64,000 nt of DNA from Dokdonella fugitiva (GCF_014138265.1 NZ_JACGXL010000003.1:410030-474029); one strand, 5' to 3'; counted from the stretch's first letter, positions 1 through 11,009 are shown. Made by a program: numbers and translations. Notes: generated by a model not told the origin, from the letters alone.

Positions 1-1962
1 ACCGATGCGCGCGTGCGTGCCGTCGCAGAACGGCTTGTTCGCGCTGCCGCCGCAACGGCACAGGCGCACGTCGGTCACGCGGCTCACCATGCGGCCGGTA
101 CCGCTCACGATCTCGAGGTTGCCGCGCACGTGCAGTGGACCGTTGCGCTGCGGTTCGATCGCGAGCGGGCCGTCGCGCTGCGGCAGCATGTCGGTCTGGC
201 TCGTCGTCGGCGGCTCGCCGGTCGCCGCGAACGCGACGTCGTGGTGGCTGCCGTCGCAGAACGGCTTGTTCTTCGACGCGCCGCAGCGGCACAAGGTCGC
301 GCGATAGCCGGCCGGCTTGCCGTCGATGACGAGCTCGGCGTGGAACGCGTACGGTCCGGCCTCGCGCACGCGCGCGAGGTTGACCGGCGGCGCCGGCTCG
401 TCGGGCTTGCCGTCCTTGCGCGTGTACCGGATCGCGCCGGACGGGCACGCGTGCGCGACCTCGACGAGGCGGTCGACGCCGAGCGTTTCCGGATGCAGCC
501 ACGGCCCCTGCACGTTGGCGAGGAACACCGTCGGCGCGCCGGTCACGCAGAAGCGCGCATGGATGCAGCGCTTGCCTTCGTAGATGAGCGTCACGTCGTC
601 GGCTTCGACCACTTCGATCGCGGGCGCAGCCGGCGTCGCGGGCGCGGACGGAGCGGCCGCAGGTGCGCTCGCCGGCGTCGCGGCGATGTCGCGCGGCGGC
701 GCGGTCGCGCCGAGGTCGAACCCCGCCAGCGCGCGTGCGGCGAGCCCTGCGATCACCTCGTTGGCCGCCTTCGCGCGCGCATGCGGCTGCACGGCGAGCG
801 CTTGCGCCGCGTCGGCGATCTGTTCGAAGCGCTCGCAGAACATGCGGCGCGCCGACGGTCCCGGCGGCAACGCCGCGGCGTCGCGCAACGCGATGAACGA
901 GACGCCCGCGTTGACGTTCGAACCCGGCGCCGCCGGCAGGCGTGCGGCGAGTTCGGCGAGCGGCACGAGTGCGTGCATGAGGCCGATCGCGAGGTCGATC
1001 GAGAGATTCTTGTCGGCGTCGCCCGAGCGCACGGCGTACGCGTACGCGAGCAGGCGCAGCATGAGGCCGTAGCAGCTGCTCGCGAGGTCGACCACGGCGA
1101 CCGCGGTCGGGTCCTCGATGCGCACGCGGCCTTCCGCGCGCGGCGGACTGCGCAGCACCGGGTTCGTCGCGGCCGGGAACGCGGGCCGGAAATCCGCCGC
1201 CTGCGCGCACAGCTCGGCGAGCTCGCGGCGGATCGCCGCGAACTTCTGGTAGTGCGAGCCTTCCACGTGGCTCGGCGCACCCTCGCCCTGCGTCACGATC
1301 GCGTTGAACGCGGCGAGCGCGGTCTTCGAGCAGATCACGCGCGCGGCGTTCGGCAGCCCGGCTTCCGCCGCGGTCAGCTGCAGCGCGGGGTCACCGCAGA
1401 ATGTCGTCGCCTCGCCCCACTGCTCGACGAGGTCGCGCAGGCCCTGGCCGATCGCCTCGTAGAACGCGCCGACCGTGTCGTAGTCCATCGCCATCGGCGT
1501 GATGCGCTTGCCCGGTGCGCCGCGCGTGAACGCGCGTTCGAGCGCGAAGCCCTCGCCGTCTGCCTCGTCCGACCCCGCGGGCCGCTCGAGGAAGATGAAA
1601 TGCTGCAGCGTCGCCGCGTCGAACGGCGCGAGCTTGACCACGACGCTCGCCGGCAGCGCGCCGGGATCGAGCGGCAGGTTGAAGCGGCCGATGCGCGGCG
1701 CGCCACCGAGCGCGGAGGTGATGTTCCACACCGCCACGAGATGGCCCATTTCCTCGATCGCGACCTGCAGCAGCACGTCACGCCAGCGCCGCGTCGCCTC
1801 GAGCTGCGCCGGCGCGAGGCCATCGGCGGCGTCGGTCTTGAGCGAGAACGCCGCGTAGAGGTACGTGCACATGAGGCAGTGCTCGAGCTCGGCCGCCTCG
1901 TAGAGCTGGTGAAGCACCTGTTCGCGGCTGCTCTTCGTTTCACGGTCACTGAGGCGGGTCAT
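1..1962 (-). CDS. Ferritin-like / CDGSH iron-sulfur protein (3' end beyond window)
   Basis: Open from an ATG at 1962 to the left edge (654 codons), so the C-terminus is missing. The N-terminal third reads as a ferritin-like helical domain of the VioB/RebD type, with ELEH near residue 27 and EEMGH at 70-74 as likely di-iron ligands. An Ala/Pro linker leads to a divergent 4Fe-4S mono-cluster domain (CIHARFC near 464, HACPSGAI near 500). Two CDGSH motifs follow, CRCGASKNKPFCDGSHH near 557-573 and CRCGGSANKPFCDGTH near 635-650, each a likely 2Fe-2S site. The three redox modules suggest an electron-transfer or oxidase role in the cytoplasm; no substrate can be named. The opposite-strand ORFs here are Arg-rich shadows. 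Confidence 0.85.
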   Translation of the reverse strand, partial: MTRLSDRETKSSREQVLHQLYEAAELEHCLMCTYLYAAFSLKTDAADGLAPAQLEATRRWRDVLLQVAIEEMGHLVAVWNITSALGGAPRIGRFNLPLDPGALPASVVVKLAPFDAATLQHFIFLERPAGSDEADGEGFALERAFTRGAPGKRITPMAMDYDTVGAFYEAIGQGLRDLVEQWGEATTFCGDPALQLTAAEAGLPNAARVICSKTALAAFNAIVTQGEGAPSHVEGSHYQKFAAIRRELAELCAQAADFRPAFPAATNPVLRSPPRAEGRVRIEDPTAVAVVDLASSCYGLMLRLLAYAYAVRSGDADKNLSIDLAIGLMHALVPLAELAARLPAAPGSNVNAGVSFIALRDAAALPPGPSARRMFCERFEQIADAAQALAVQPHARAKAANEVIAGLAARALAGFDLGATAPPRDIAATPASAPAAAPSAPATPAAPAIEVVEADDVTLIYEGKRCIHARFCVTGAPTVFLANVQGPWLHPETLGVDRLVEVAHACPSGAIRYTRKDGKPDEPAPPVNLARVREAGPYAFHAELVIDGKPAGYRATLCRCGASKNKPFCDGSHHDVAFAATGEPPTTSQTDMLPQRDGPLAIEPQRNGPLHVRGNLEIVSGTGRMVSRVTDVRLCRCGGSANKPFCDGTHARIG

Positions 1963-2110
1963 GCGGGCTCCGGCGCGTCGGCGCGATGTGCGGACGACGA
2001 TGCGTCCGCGGCGTGGCTGGCGTGCGGACTCTACGCCGCGACCACGTGCGAGGACAATCGGACCTTGGACGCTTGCGGCGACGCGTTCGTGACCGGCCCG
2101 GCGTCGCGAC

Positions 2111-2494
2111 TCAGCGCGGGCCGGACGGTACCTCGCGCGCCCACGCCATCGCCGCCTCGCGCTGCGCCGGTGCGAAGCAGCGCATCTCGGTGTGCGACAG
2201 CATCGCGTCCTCGACGCCCGCGATCGCCGCGATCCACGGGCGATCGGTCACGATCGCGCAACGCGCGTAGCGGCCGAGCTCGCCGAAATGGCCGAACGCG
2301 TAGCGCATGTCCTTCGCCAGCGCGTCCAGCGTGATGCCGCCGTGGCGCGTCATGTCGCAGAACAGGTTGATGCGCGGCTGCGTCGCGAGGCGACGTTCGA
2401 CTTCGCCGACGCAGACGTCGAAATCCTCGCCGCTGAGCAGGCCGTCGAAGCGGAATGCGGCCAGGTGCGGTGGCGCGGGCAGTATCGCGATCAT
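2111..2494 (-). CDS. SpoIIAA-like / STAS-SEC14-type small protein
   Basis: A 127-residue protein starting MIAILPAPPHLAAFRFDG. The ATG at 2494 is preceded by AGGGAGCGCC, a good ribosome binding site, so it is preferred over an in-frame ATG 13 codons upstream. Alternating strand and helix segments with the phrase LFCDMTRHGGIT and a conserved-looking acidic GVEDAM fit the SpoIIAA-like/STAS fold family of short lipid- or regulator-binding proteins. No membrane segment is present. The precise role is unknown and the family call is from memory of sequence style, not a search. Confidence 0.6.
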   Translation of the reverse strand: MIAILPAPPHLAAFRFDGLLSGEDFDVCVGEVERRLATQPRINLFCDMTRHGGITLDALAKDMRYAFGHFGELGRYARCAIVTDRPWIAAIAGVEDAMLSHTEMRCFAPAQREAAMAWAREVPSGPR

Positions 2495-2606
2495 GGCGCT
2501 CCCTAGCTGCAATGCATGCCGACCGTGGGCCACGACTATCGTGCGGCGCGCATGACTGGCAGCCGAATGGCCGACGCCCGGCCGCGCGCCGATGGTCCGC
2601 GAGGCT

Positions 2607-2993
2607 TCAGGCCGCAGCGATCGCTTCGACTTCGAGCTTCCATGCCGGTTCGAGCAGGCGGCAGCAGACCACGGTCGACGCGACGCGATGACCGGCGAGT
2701 CGTTCGGCGCGGATCCGCCCGTTCGCGTCGTCGTACTGCGGATCGGCGAGGTAGGTGCGCAGCGAAACGAGGTTGCGCACGCCCATCCCGGCCGATTCGA
2801 GGATCGCGCCGATGTGCCGCCAGATCAGCTCCGCCTGCTCCTCGAACGACTCCGGCATCGTGCGTCCGTCCTGCTCGAAGCCGTTGAGGCCGCTGATGAA
2901 CAGCAGCCGCGTGCTTCCGGCGACTTCCAGTGCGTGCACGTAGCCGCGGTACGGCGGGAACAGCGAGGAAGGTTCGCGTGCGATCGTGTCCAT
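2607..2993 (-). CDS. RidA/YjgF/YER057c-family protein
   Basis: A 128-residue cytoplasmic protein of normal length for the RidA family, whose best-known members hydrolyse reactive enamine/imine intermediates of PLP enzymes. FISGLNGFEQDGRTMPESFE and the later VSLRTYLADPQYDD follow the family pattern. The usual catalytic Arg of true RidA proteins in a GNVxRxxVF-like context is represented only loosely (GVRNLVSLRTYL), so this may be a divergent subfamily with another substrate. The ATG at 2993 follows CCAGGAGGCCGG, a strong ribosome binding site. It sits alone between the SpoIIAA-like gene and an NTF2-like gene on the same strand. Confidence 0.8.
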   Translation of the reverse strand: MDTIAREPSSLFPPYRGYVHALEVAGSTRLLFISGLNGFEQDGRTMPESFEEQAELIWRHIGAILESAGMGVRNLVSLRTYLADPQYDDANGRIRAERLAGHRVASTVVCCRLLEPAWKLEVEAIAAA

Positions 2994-3090
2994 CCGGCCT
3001 CCTGGGACTGCATGGGCGCGGGCGACCGTCGTGCGGCCGGACGCGCCGGGCCCGCGAGTGTGTCACGCCGGGTCCCGCGCTGCGATGCCG

Positions 3091-3405
3091 TCACTGCGCC
3101 GGCGGCAACAGGTTGGCGTCGCGCACGACGCGCCATGCACCATCGGCCTGCTTGCGCAGGATCGTCAGCGCGCTGCCCGAGCGCGCGAGCGCATCGCCTC
3201 CGGAACGCGCGCGGACGCGCACGTCGAGCTCGGTCCAGCAGTAGGCGAGATCGCCGCAGGCCACGACCTCCCGCACCTGTCCGGACGAGTCGATGCGGTG
3301 CGTGGTCAGCAACGTGCGCAAGCCCTGCTCGAATGCGTCGCGGCCACGCATCGGCGCGTGACCCGCGACGAGGAAGACGACGTCCGGCGTCATCAGCCCG
3401 AGCAC
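3091..3405 (-). CDS. NTF2-like (SnoaL/SgcJ-EcaC type) protein, possibly 5'-truncated
   Basis: The in-frame start is GTG at 3405, giving 104 residues beginning VLGLMTPDVVFLVAGHAPMRG and ending with WRVVRDANLLPPA. This matches the cone-shaped NTF2/SnoaL fold of small ketosteroid-isomerase-like proteins. Nineteen codons upstream of the GTG (3406-3462) still read like the family N-terminus (RVERWHRATAEGDVE), but a TGA at 3463-3465 closes the frame and none of those codons is a start. Either a short form is made from the GTG, or a frameshift has removed the natural start, which would overlap the end of the upstream amidase gene. Function cannot be assigned. Confidence 0.65.
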   Translation of the reverse strand: MLGLMTPDVVFLVAGHAPMRGRDAFEQGLRTLLTTHRIDSSGQVREVVACGDLAYCWTELDVRVRARSGGDALARSGSALTILRKQADGAWRVVRDANLLPPAQ

Positions 3406-3483
3406 CGTTTCGACATCGCCTTCGGCGGTCGCGCGATGCCAGCGCTCGACGCGTCGAAACGCTCACACCGGTCGCCAACCACG

Positions 3484-4782
3484 TTATCGCGCGCCGCGCG
3501 CCAACGGTGCGAGCAGCGCCTTGTCGAGCTTGGCCGCGACACCGACGCTGCGGCCGGCAAGGTTCGCGATGCGGTACTCGACCGCGCTGCCGAGCACCTG
3601 CGCGCTTTCGGACAGATCGAGGCCGTAGTCCTCGCGCAGCCACTCGACCAGGCCCGTGGTCGCCGCGCGCACCGCTTCGTCGAGCGAACCGGCCTGGCCG
3701 AGCACCATGATCTGCGTCGCCGACTCGACGCGCGGCGACGAAGGCGCCTTGCCGTGCACGACGTCGATGCGGAACTCGACGTCCATCGACGTTTCGAGCG
3801 CGTACTGCGACGTCTCGCCGTCGCCCTGCCGCGCGTGCGCATCGCCGAGGTAGAGCAGCGCACCGGGCTGGTACACGGGCAGGTACACGGTCGCGCCTTC
3901 GGTGATTTCGTTGAAGTCCATGTTGCCGCCGGAGCGGCCGGTATCTCCGGTGGAGAGCGGTGCGGACCCGAACGGCGGCGCGACCGCGAGTCCGCCGAGC
4001 ATCGGCCGCAACGGCACTTCGAAATGCCGCAGCCGTTCGCCCGGCGCCTGCGGTCGCGCCGTGCCGCGCCCGCGGTCGAGCAGCCAGCGCACCGGCTTGC
4101 CGAGGCCGCGCGCTTCGGCGGCGAGACCCGCGCCGAGCGCGCGACCGACGATGGCATCGAGGCTGTCGGCGAAGTCGCGGTCCGGGCGCAAGCGAACGAT
4201 GTGCACGACGAGCGTGTCGCCGGGTGCGGCACCGTCGACGTAGAACGGCCCCGTCTGCGGATTGCCGAACAGCGCACGCGTCTCGTCGTGCGCATCGACG
4301 CCGCCGGAGTCGACCGTCCGCGTACGCACGGTGTCGCCGGGCCAGATCGTGAGCACGGGCGCGCGATGCGGCGAGAATTCGTTCGAGAACGTGGTCGGCT
4401 CGAACGTGACCGTGCGCGGCGCGCCCGCCGGTCGCTCGGCAACGCGCCGCGCGGTGAACGCGTGGCGCACGCGACGCCCGGCATGGTTGCTGTCCGGCCA
4501 GTCCGCCATCCCGCGCATCGCGTCGCCGCTGCGTTCGCCGTCGAACGCGTACGCCGACCCGTCGGTGGCCTTCACGCGGAAGCGGATCGCGTCGCCGTCG
4601 CGCTCTCCCGCGAGCGGATCGCCGTCGAACGTGCCGCTCAGCGTGCCCCCGTCGCGCTGCCACTCGAGCAGCGCGTAGCTCGGGTTGCCCCAGAGGTCGG
4701 TCGTGACGAGCCAGCGCTCGCGCGGCGGCGAGGCCGCGAGCGCGAGCGCTGGAATGCAGAGCAAAGCGAAAAGCATGCGCAT
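3484..4782 (-). CDS. Exported acetamidase/formamidase (FmdA/AmdA) family protein
   Basis: A 432-residue protein with a signal peptide (MRMLFALLCIPALALA). The N-terminal 100 residues look like a small beta domain. The rest fits the FmdA/AmdA fold: VLTIWPGDTVRTRTVDSGG, then HDETRALFGNPQTGPFYVDGA, GNMDFNEITEGATVYLPVY, and the family hallmark GDAHARQGDGE that carries catalytic and metal residues. Family members hydrolyse short amides to ammonia and a carboxylate. The export signal implies a periplasmic enzyme, unlike the classical cytoplasmic ones. The stop lies just upstream of the NTF2-like gene, so the two may be cotranscribed. Confidence 0.85.
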   Translation of the reverse strand: MRMLFALLCIPALALAASPPRERWLVTTDLWGNPSYALLEWQRDGGTLSGTFDGDPLAGERDGDAIRFRVKATDGSAYAFDGERSGDAMRGMADWPDSNHAGRRVRHAFTARRVAERPAGAPRTVTFEPTTFSNEFSPHRAPVLTIWPGDTVRTRTVDSGGVDAHDETRALFGNPQTGPFYVDGAAPGDTLVVHIVRLRPDRDFADSLDAIVGRALGAGLAAEARGLGKPVRWLLDRGRGTARPQAPGERLRHFEVPLRPMLGGLAVAPPFGSAPLSTGDTGRSGGNMDFNEITEGATVYLPVYQPGALLYLGDAHARQGDGETSQYALETSMDVEFRIDVVHGKAPSSPRVESATQIMVLGQAGSLDEAVRAATTGLVEWLREDYGLDLSESAQVLGSAVEYRIANLAGRSVGVAAKLDKALLAPLARGAR

Positions 4783-4904
4783 GGCGATGTCCTCGGTCGG
4801 GTCACCACCGGATGCCCGGAAGCGGCGCAGCGTCGCACGGCGTCACTCGCCGCCGCCGATCCACGTGCGCTTCGAGCGCGCAACGATCGACGATCGGCTC
4901 GATC

Positions 4905-5102
4905 TCAATGACACGGATAGCGGTCGCGGATGTGCTCGCTGTAGTAGCCGCCCTTCGACCCGGCCTGCAGCAAGCCGTCGAACACGCTGCGCGGCACGTT
5001 GCAGAAATCGTAGGTATTGCCTTCGACGAAGCGGATCTTCATGAGACGCGTCGCAGCGTCGTAGCCGACCGCTGCGATCGCGGAGGAATGTACGGCAATC
5101 AT
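4905..5102 (-). CDS. KTSC-domain small protein
   Basis: A 65-residue KTSC-domain protein reading VHSSAIAAVGYDAATRLMKI, then FVEGNTYDFCNVPRSVFDGL and GGYYSEHIRDRYPC. It includes the characteristic Tyr and S..G.YF-like region at the end (here SKGGYYSEHI). Of two ATGs two codons apart (5108 and 5102), the second is chosen because GAGGA lies at a proper distance only from it. The site overlaps the stop region of the aldo-keto reductase gene, pointing to translational coupling. KTSC domains have been found near lysyl-tRNA synthetase and RNA-associated proteins; the function here is unknown. Confidence 0.8.
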   Translation of the reverse strand: MIAVHSSAIAAVGYDAATRLMKIRFVEGNTYDFCNVPRSVFDGLLQAGSKGGYYSEHIRDRYPCH

Positions 5103-5111
5103 GTCCATTCC

Positions 5112-7232
<2,121 letters not shown>

Positions 7233-7356
7233 CTACCGTACCGTACGGCGCCTGCTGGATCGGGTCATAGTCTGCGGTCGGCGCGGGGATTTGATTAGCC
7301 GTCCGGACCGGCATGGACCTATGATCCCTGCTCATGAATCCACGGGCAGGCACGCC

Positions 7357-8256
7357 ATGAACCGGCCGAACTACAACGACCTGCTCGCCTTCGTCGCGAT
7401 CGCGCGCGAGCGCAGCTTCACGCGGGCGGCGGCGCGCCTGGGCGTGTCGCAATCGGCGCTCAGCCACACCGTGCGCGGGCTCGAAGCGCGGCTCGGACTG
7501 CGCCTGCTCACGCGCACCACGCGCAACGTATCGACGACGCAGGCGGGCGAGCGCCTGCTGCAGACGATCGGCCATCGCTTCGACGAGATCGACGCCGAAC
7601 TCGCCGCGCTGAGCGCGTTGCGCGACAAGCCCGCTGGCATCGTGCGCATCACGGCCGCCGAGGACGCGCTCGAATCGGTGCTGTGGCCGAAGCTCGCGAA
7701 GCTGCTGCCGAAGTATCCGGACATCCAGGTCGAGTTCGACGTCAGCGCGAGCCTCAGGAACATCGTCGCCGACCGCTTCGATGCCGGCGTGCGCCTCGGC
7801 GAACAGGTCGAGAAGGACATGATCGCGGTGCCGATCAGCGCCGACATGCGCATGGCCGCGGTCGCGTCGCCGGCCTACTTCGCCCGGCGCAAGCCGCCGA
7901 AGACGCCGCGCGACCTCACCGGCCACGCCTGCATCAACCTGCGCCTGCCGACGTCGGGAGGGCTCTACGCGTGGGAGTTCGAGCGCCGCGGGCGCGAGAC
8001 GAAGGTGCGCGTCGACGGCCCGCTCGCGTTCAACAGCACCTCGCCGATCGTCGTCGCCGCGCTCGCCGGCTTCGGCATCGGCTACCTGCCGGAGACGATG
8101 GTGCGGGCACAGCTGGCCGCCGGACGCCTCGTGCGCGTGCTCGAAGACTGGTGCCCGCCGTTTCCCGGCTATCACCTGTACTACCCGAGCCGGCGCCAGC
8201 AGTCGCCGGCGCTCGCGGTGATCATCGGCGCGCTGCGCCACGACGGCGCGCGTTGA
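7357..8256 (+). CDS. LysR-family transcriptional regulator
   Basis: A 299-residue regulator. The N-terminal winged helix-turn-helix is canonical: LLAFVAIARERSFTRAAARL, then GVSQSALSHTVRGLEARLG and LLTRTTRNVSTTQAGERLL. The LysR substrate-binding domain runs from about residue 90 to the end. The ATG at 7357 is chosen because the family N-terminus begins there, although the frame is open further upstream. It is transcribed divergently from the aldehyde-reducing operon, the usual place of a cognate regulator. A perfect 8-bp palindrome CCGTACGG at 7241-7248 in the shared region is a candidate operator core, but no clear T-N11-A box is claimed. Confidence 0.93.
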   Translation: MNRPNYNDLLAFVAIARERSFTRAAARLGVSQSALSHTVRGLEARLGLRLLTRTTRNVSTTQAGERLLQTIGHRFDEIDAELAALSALRDKPAGIVRITAAEDALESVLWPKLAKLLPKYPDIQVEFDVSASLRNIVADRFDAGVRLGEQVEKDMIAVPISADMRMAAVASPAYFARRKPPKTPRDLTGHACINLRLPTSGGLYAWEFERRGRETKVRVDGPLAFNSTSPIVVAALAGFGIGYLPETMVRAQLAAGRLVRVLEDWCPPFPGYHLYYPSRRQQSPALAVIIGALRHDGAR

Positions 8257-8352
8257 GCGTCCGCCGCGGCGCGACACGACGGCGCCACGGCCGCCGCATC
8301 GCATGCCTTCCGGGTGCGCCGTGCGCGCGGATGCGCGCACGGCCGCGATGCT

Positions 8353-9345
8353 TCAAAGCTGGCCGTCGAAGCCGTCCATGAAGATCACGTCGCCCGAGTT
8401 GTAGCAGAGCTCGATCTTGCCGTCGCCGGATTGCACGCCCTGCTCTTCGACGGGGCTGTCGAGCGTGGAGCTGAAGTTGCTGCCGCCGGCACCGCCGCCG
8501 CCGGCACCCTTGTCGTTGCCCGAACAGCCCGTGGTGCCGGCGGAGCCACCGCCACCGCCACCGCCGCCGAGCAGGCCGCCACCGCCTCCGCCGCCACCCG
8601 GAATGCTGCCGAACGTGAAGCAGCAGCAGGTTTGGCCGGCACCGCCGACGCCGCCGTTGAGGTCGATCGTGGTCGCACCGGGCGCGCCGAGGAACCCGCC
8701 GCAGCCGGCGCCTGCGGCACCGCCGGTCGCGCCGACGCCACCGGCGCCACCGCCGGCCACGCCGCCCGATGTCGGTGCGTCCGCACCGTTGCCGCCGTTC
8801 GCGCCGCTGTTGCCGCCCGCGCCACCGGTAATCGAGACGTCCGACTCGCAACCGCCGCGGCCGCCGCCGCCGCCACCGGCCGCAACCACGATGCGGAAGC
8901 CAGGATCGGTGCCGCCGACGCGAATGTCGGTCGCACCGCCACCGCCGCCCGCGTTATCGCTGCCGTTGCCGCCGCCGTTGAACCCGCCGGCTGGCGCCGT
9001 ACCGGCGCCGCCGATGAACAGGTTCATGTCGAATCCGCCGGCGGGGATGAGGTAGTTGCCACTGACTTTCGCGCCGAGGCCGGCGGCACCGCCGGCCGTC
9101 GCGCCGCCGCCGTAGGCACCATCGGCTCCGACAGCGCCCTGTGCGCCGTAGACGGCAAGGACCGGACTGCTCTGGATGTCGGCAGGCACGGAAAAGACCT
9201 GCATTGCGCCCGTGTAGGTGAAGGTCACGTGGTCGCTCGCGTGACTGCAGGAAACGACCGGAAGCGGGGTCGGTACTCCCGCAGCGGCCACGCACGGCAA
9301 AGCGGCGGCGACGCAACCCGTCAGAATCAGCGTTCTCATACGCAT
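8353..9345 (-). CDS. Secreted glycine-rich protein with C-terminal DGFD tail
   Basis: A 330-residue exported protein with signal peptide (MRMRTLILTGCVAAALPCVAAA). A short beta-rich start (VTFTYTGAMQVFSVPADI) leads into a long glycine-rich repeat domain with scattered Cys, resembling bacterial glycine-rich surface domains such as that of ALK-type receptors. The C-terminus is GDVIFMDGFDGQL, one of six related tails in this window. The ATG at 9345 follows GGGAGAGCACC. It probably acts outside the cell or in the envelope; nothing enzymatic is visible. Gly/Ala codon runs create long shadow ORFs in other frames. Confidence 0.85.
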   Translation of the reverse strand: MRMRTLILTGCVAAALPCVAAAGVPTPLPVVSCSHASDHVTFTYTGAMQVFSVPADIQSSPVLAVYGAQGAVGADGAYGGGATAGGAAGLGAKVSGNYLIPAGGFDMNLFIGGAGTAPAGGFNGGGNGSDNAGGGGGATDIRVGGTDPGFRIVVAAGGGGGGRGGCESDVSITGGAGGNSGANGGNGADAPTSGGVAGGGAGGVGATGGAAGAGCGGFLGAPGATTIDLNGGVGGAGQTCCCFTFGSIPGGGGGGGGLLGGGGGGGGSAGTTGCSGNDKGAGGGGAGGSNFSSTLDSPVEEQGVQSGDGKIELCYNSGDVIFMDGFDGQL

Positions 9346-9614
9346 GGTGCTCTCCCTATCGGATAACGGCGATGACCAACGAGCGCGCGGGGGATGGCCC
9401 CCGGCACTGCGTTGTCCCTATGACAACGGCCCTATCGATAACCCCCCCGTTGCACACCCACTGCAACACGCGGTTCCACCGCGGCGCGGGATCCGCGCGT
9501 GACGATCATGCGCCTTCGCGGAAGGCACCGCAAATCGCAAATAAAAAGGGAAAAGTGAACGGTGGAAGCAGGGAAACGAGCCGGGATCCACCGCCGGCGG
9601 GACGCGCCTCGGCG
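9346..9614. other. Intergenic region with a short A-rich stretch
   Basis: This 269-bp gap separates the glycine-rich secreted gene (its promoter side) from the end of the TPM cluster. It contains a short, locally A-rich stretch around 9535-9565 in otherwise GC-rich DNA. No convincing gene, hairpin terminator or repeat was found. Confidence 0.4.
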
Positions 9615-10097
9615 CTACAGCAGCACCGGCCGGTCGGGCAGCTCGTCGGGGTTGCGTTCGCCGTTCGCGGGGAAATGCCGGGCGAGCAGTTCGCCGACCG
9701 CGGCGACCCCTTCGAGGGCACCGTGCTCGTAGTCGCCCTTGCGGAAATAGTCCTGCATGAGCGCGCAGATCGGCACCCATTCGTGCTCGGGGATTTCCCG
9801 GGCGACGCCGCGATCGGCGACGATCTCGATCGCGTGGTCGGCGAGCAGCAGGTAGATCAGCACGCCGGTGTTGCGTTCGGTGTTCCACACGCGCAGGCGC
9901 GCGAAGACTTCGTGCGCGCGGTCGCGTGCACGGCGTCCGCGCACGACGTCGGCGAACGGCAGGCTGCCTTCGACCGCGAACACGATCTCGCCGTGGTGGC
10001 GATGTTCGCTCGCCGAGATCGCGTGCTGGATCGCGTCGAGACGCGCGGGCGGGAAGCGCCGCTTCGCGGAGACGAACAGATGGCGGATCACGCGCAT
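9615..10097 (-). CDS. TPM-domain protein (second TPM gene of the LemA cluster)
   Basis: A 160-residue TPM/DUF477-like protein without a signal peptide. Typical elements are ISASEHRHHGEIVFAVEGSL, an Asp/Arg-rich helix RDRAHEVFARLRVWNTERNT, then GVLIYLLLADHAIEIVADRG. The ATG at 10097 is one base beyond the stop of the upstream TPM gene, so the two are certainly cotranscribed and probably coupled. The LemA-TPM-TPM trio is a common arrangement in Xanthomonadales. TPM domains have been linked to phosphatase activity and to photosystem repair in plants, but the bacterial role is not settled. Confidence 0.85.
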   Translation of the reverse strand: MRVIRHLFVSAKRRFPPARLDAIQHAISASEHRHHGEIVFAVEGSLPFADVVRGRRARDRAHEVFARLRVWNTERNTGVLIYLLLADHAIEIVADRGVAREIPEHEWVPICALMQDYFRKGDYEHGALEGVAAVGELLARHFPANGERNPDELPDRPVLL

Positions 10098-10098
10098 G

Positions 10099-10998
10099 TC
10101 ACCAGCTCCCCGAGGCGCCGCCGCCGCTGAAGCCGCCGCCGCCGCCGCTGAATCCGCCGCCGCCGAGGCCGCCACCGCCGCTCCAGCCGCCACCGCCGCC
10201 GCCGAAACCGCCCCAGCCGCCGCGGTTGGCGAAACCGCCACCGCCGCCGCCACCGCCGAGCAGGCCGAAGACGAGGCCGAACACGCCGAGGCCGACCCCG
10301 AGCGGCAGCAGGCCGCTGATGAACCAGCCGATGCCGCCCGCGCCGAGGCCGACGATCGGCGCGCGCATGCCGGCCGGCGCACCCCCGAACAGGCCGCGCA
10401 GGAACAGCGCGGCGAACCATGCGGCGATGATCGCGGGCGCGAAGCGGTCGCCGCTCTCACCGGCGTTGCCGTGCTCCTCCGTCAACGGCGGCGGCAACGG
10501 CTCGTCGTTGATGAGCTTGGTCAGCGCACCGAGCGCGTCGTGCACGCCGCCGTAGTAGTCGTTGCCGCGGAAGCGCGGCGCGACGTACTCGCGGATGATG
10601 CGCGCGGCGGCCGCATCGGGAATCGCGCCTTCGAGCCCCTTGCCGACCTCGATGCGCACGCGCCGGTCGTCCTTCGCGACGATGAGGATGACGCCGTCGT
10701 CGGTGCCCTTGCGACCGAGCTTCCACGCCTCGCCGACGCGGATGCCGTACTGCGCGATGTCCTCGGGTTGCGTGCTCGGCACGATCAGCACGCCGACCTG
10801 CGCACCCTTGGCCTTCTCCAGCGCGGCGAGTTCGTCCTCGAGCGACTGGCGCTGGGTGGGATCGAGCGTGCCGGTGTAGTCGCTCACGCGCGCGGTCAGC
10901 GCGGGGATCGCCTTGACGTCGCCTTCGGCGGCGGACGCGACCGCGCACGCCGCGAGCAGCGTAGCGAGGAATGCAAGGGCGCGCAGTAGACGCATCAA
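10099..10998 (-). CDS. YgcG-like TPM-domain membrane protein with Gly-rich tail
   Basis: A 299-residue protein with signal peptide (LLRALAFLATLLAACAVASA) and a periplasmic TPM domain at about residues 30-165, containing DYTGTLDPTQRQSLEDELA, GVLIVPSTQPEDIAQYGIRV, KGTDDGVILIVAKDDRRVRI and GLEGAIPDAAA. Two hydrophobic segments follow around 195-250. The tail is almost entirely GGxGGGG with Trp/Phe/Ser and ends SGSW. This is the classic YgcG layout. It sits between lemA and a second TPM gene; a REP pair separates it from lemA and could lower its expression. Confidence 0.92.
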   Translation of the reverse strand: MMRLLRALAFLATLLAACAVASAAEGDVKAIPALTARVSDYTGTLDPTQRQSLEDELAALEKAKGAQVGVLIVPSTQPEDIAQYGIRVGEAWKLGRKGTDDGVILIVAKDDRRVRIEVGKGLEGAIPDAAAARIIREYVAPRFRGNDYYGGVHDALGALTKLINDEPLPPPLTEEHGNAGESGDRFAPAIIAAWFAALFLRGLFGGAPAGMRAPIVGLGAGGIGWFISGLLPLGVGLGVFGLVFGLLGGGGGGGGFANRGGWGGFGGGGGGWSGGGGLGGGGFSGGGGGFSGGGASGSW

Positions 10999-11009
10999 GG
11001 CGGGCTTTC

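Noticed and set aside
13..2334. 773-residue plus-strand ORF, Arg/Ala-rich
   Set aside because: It is the antisense shadow of the ferritin-like/CDGSH gene and the SpoIIAA-like gene, whose motifs are unambiguous on the minus strand.
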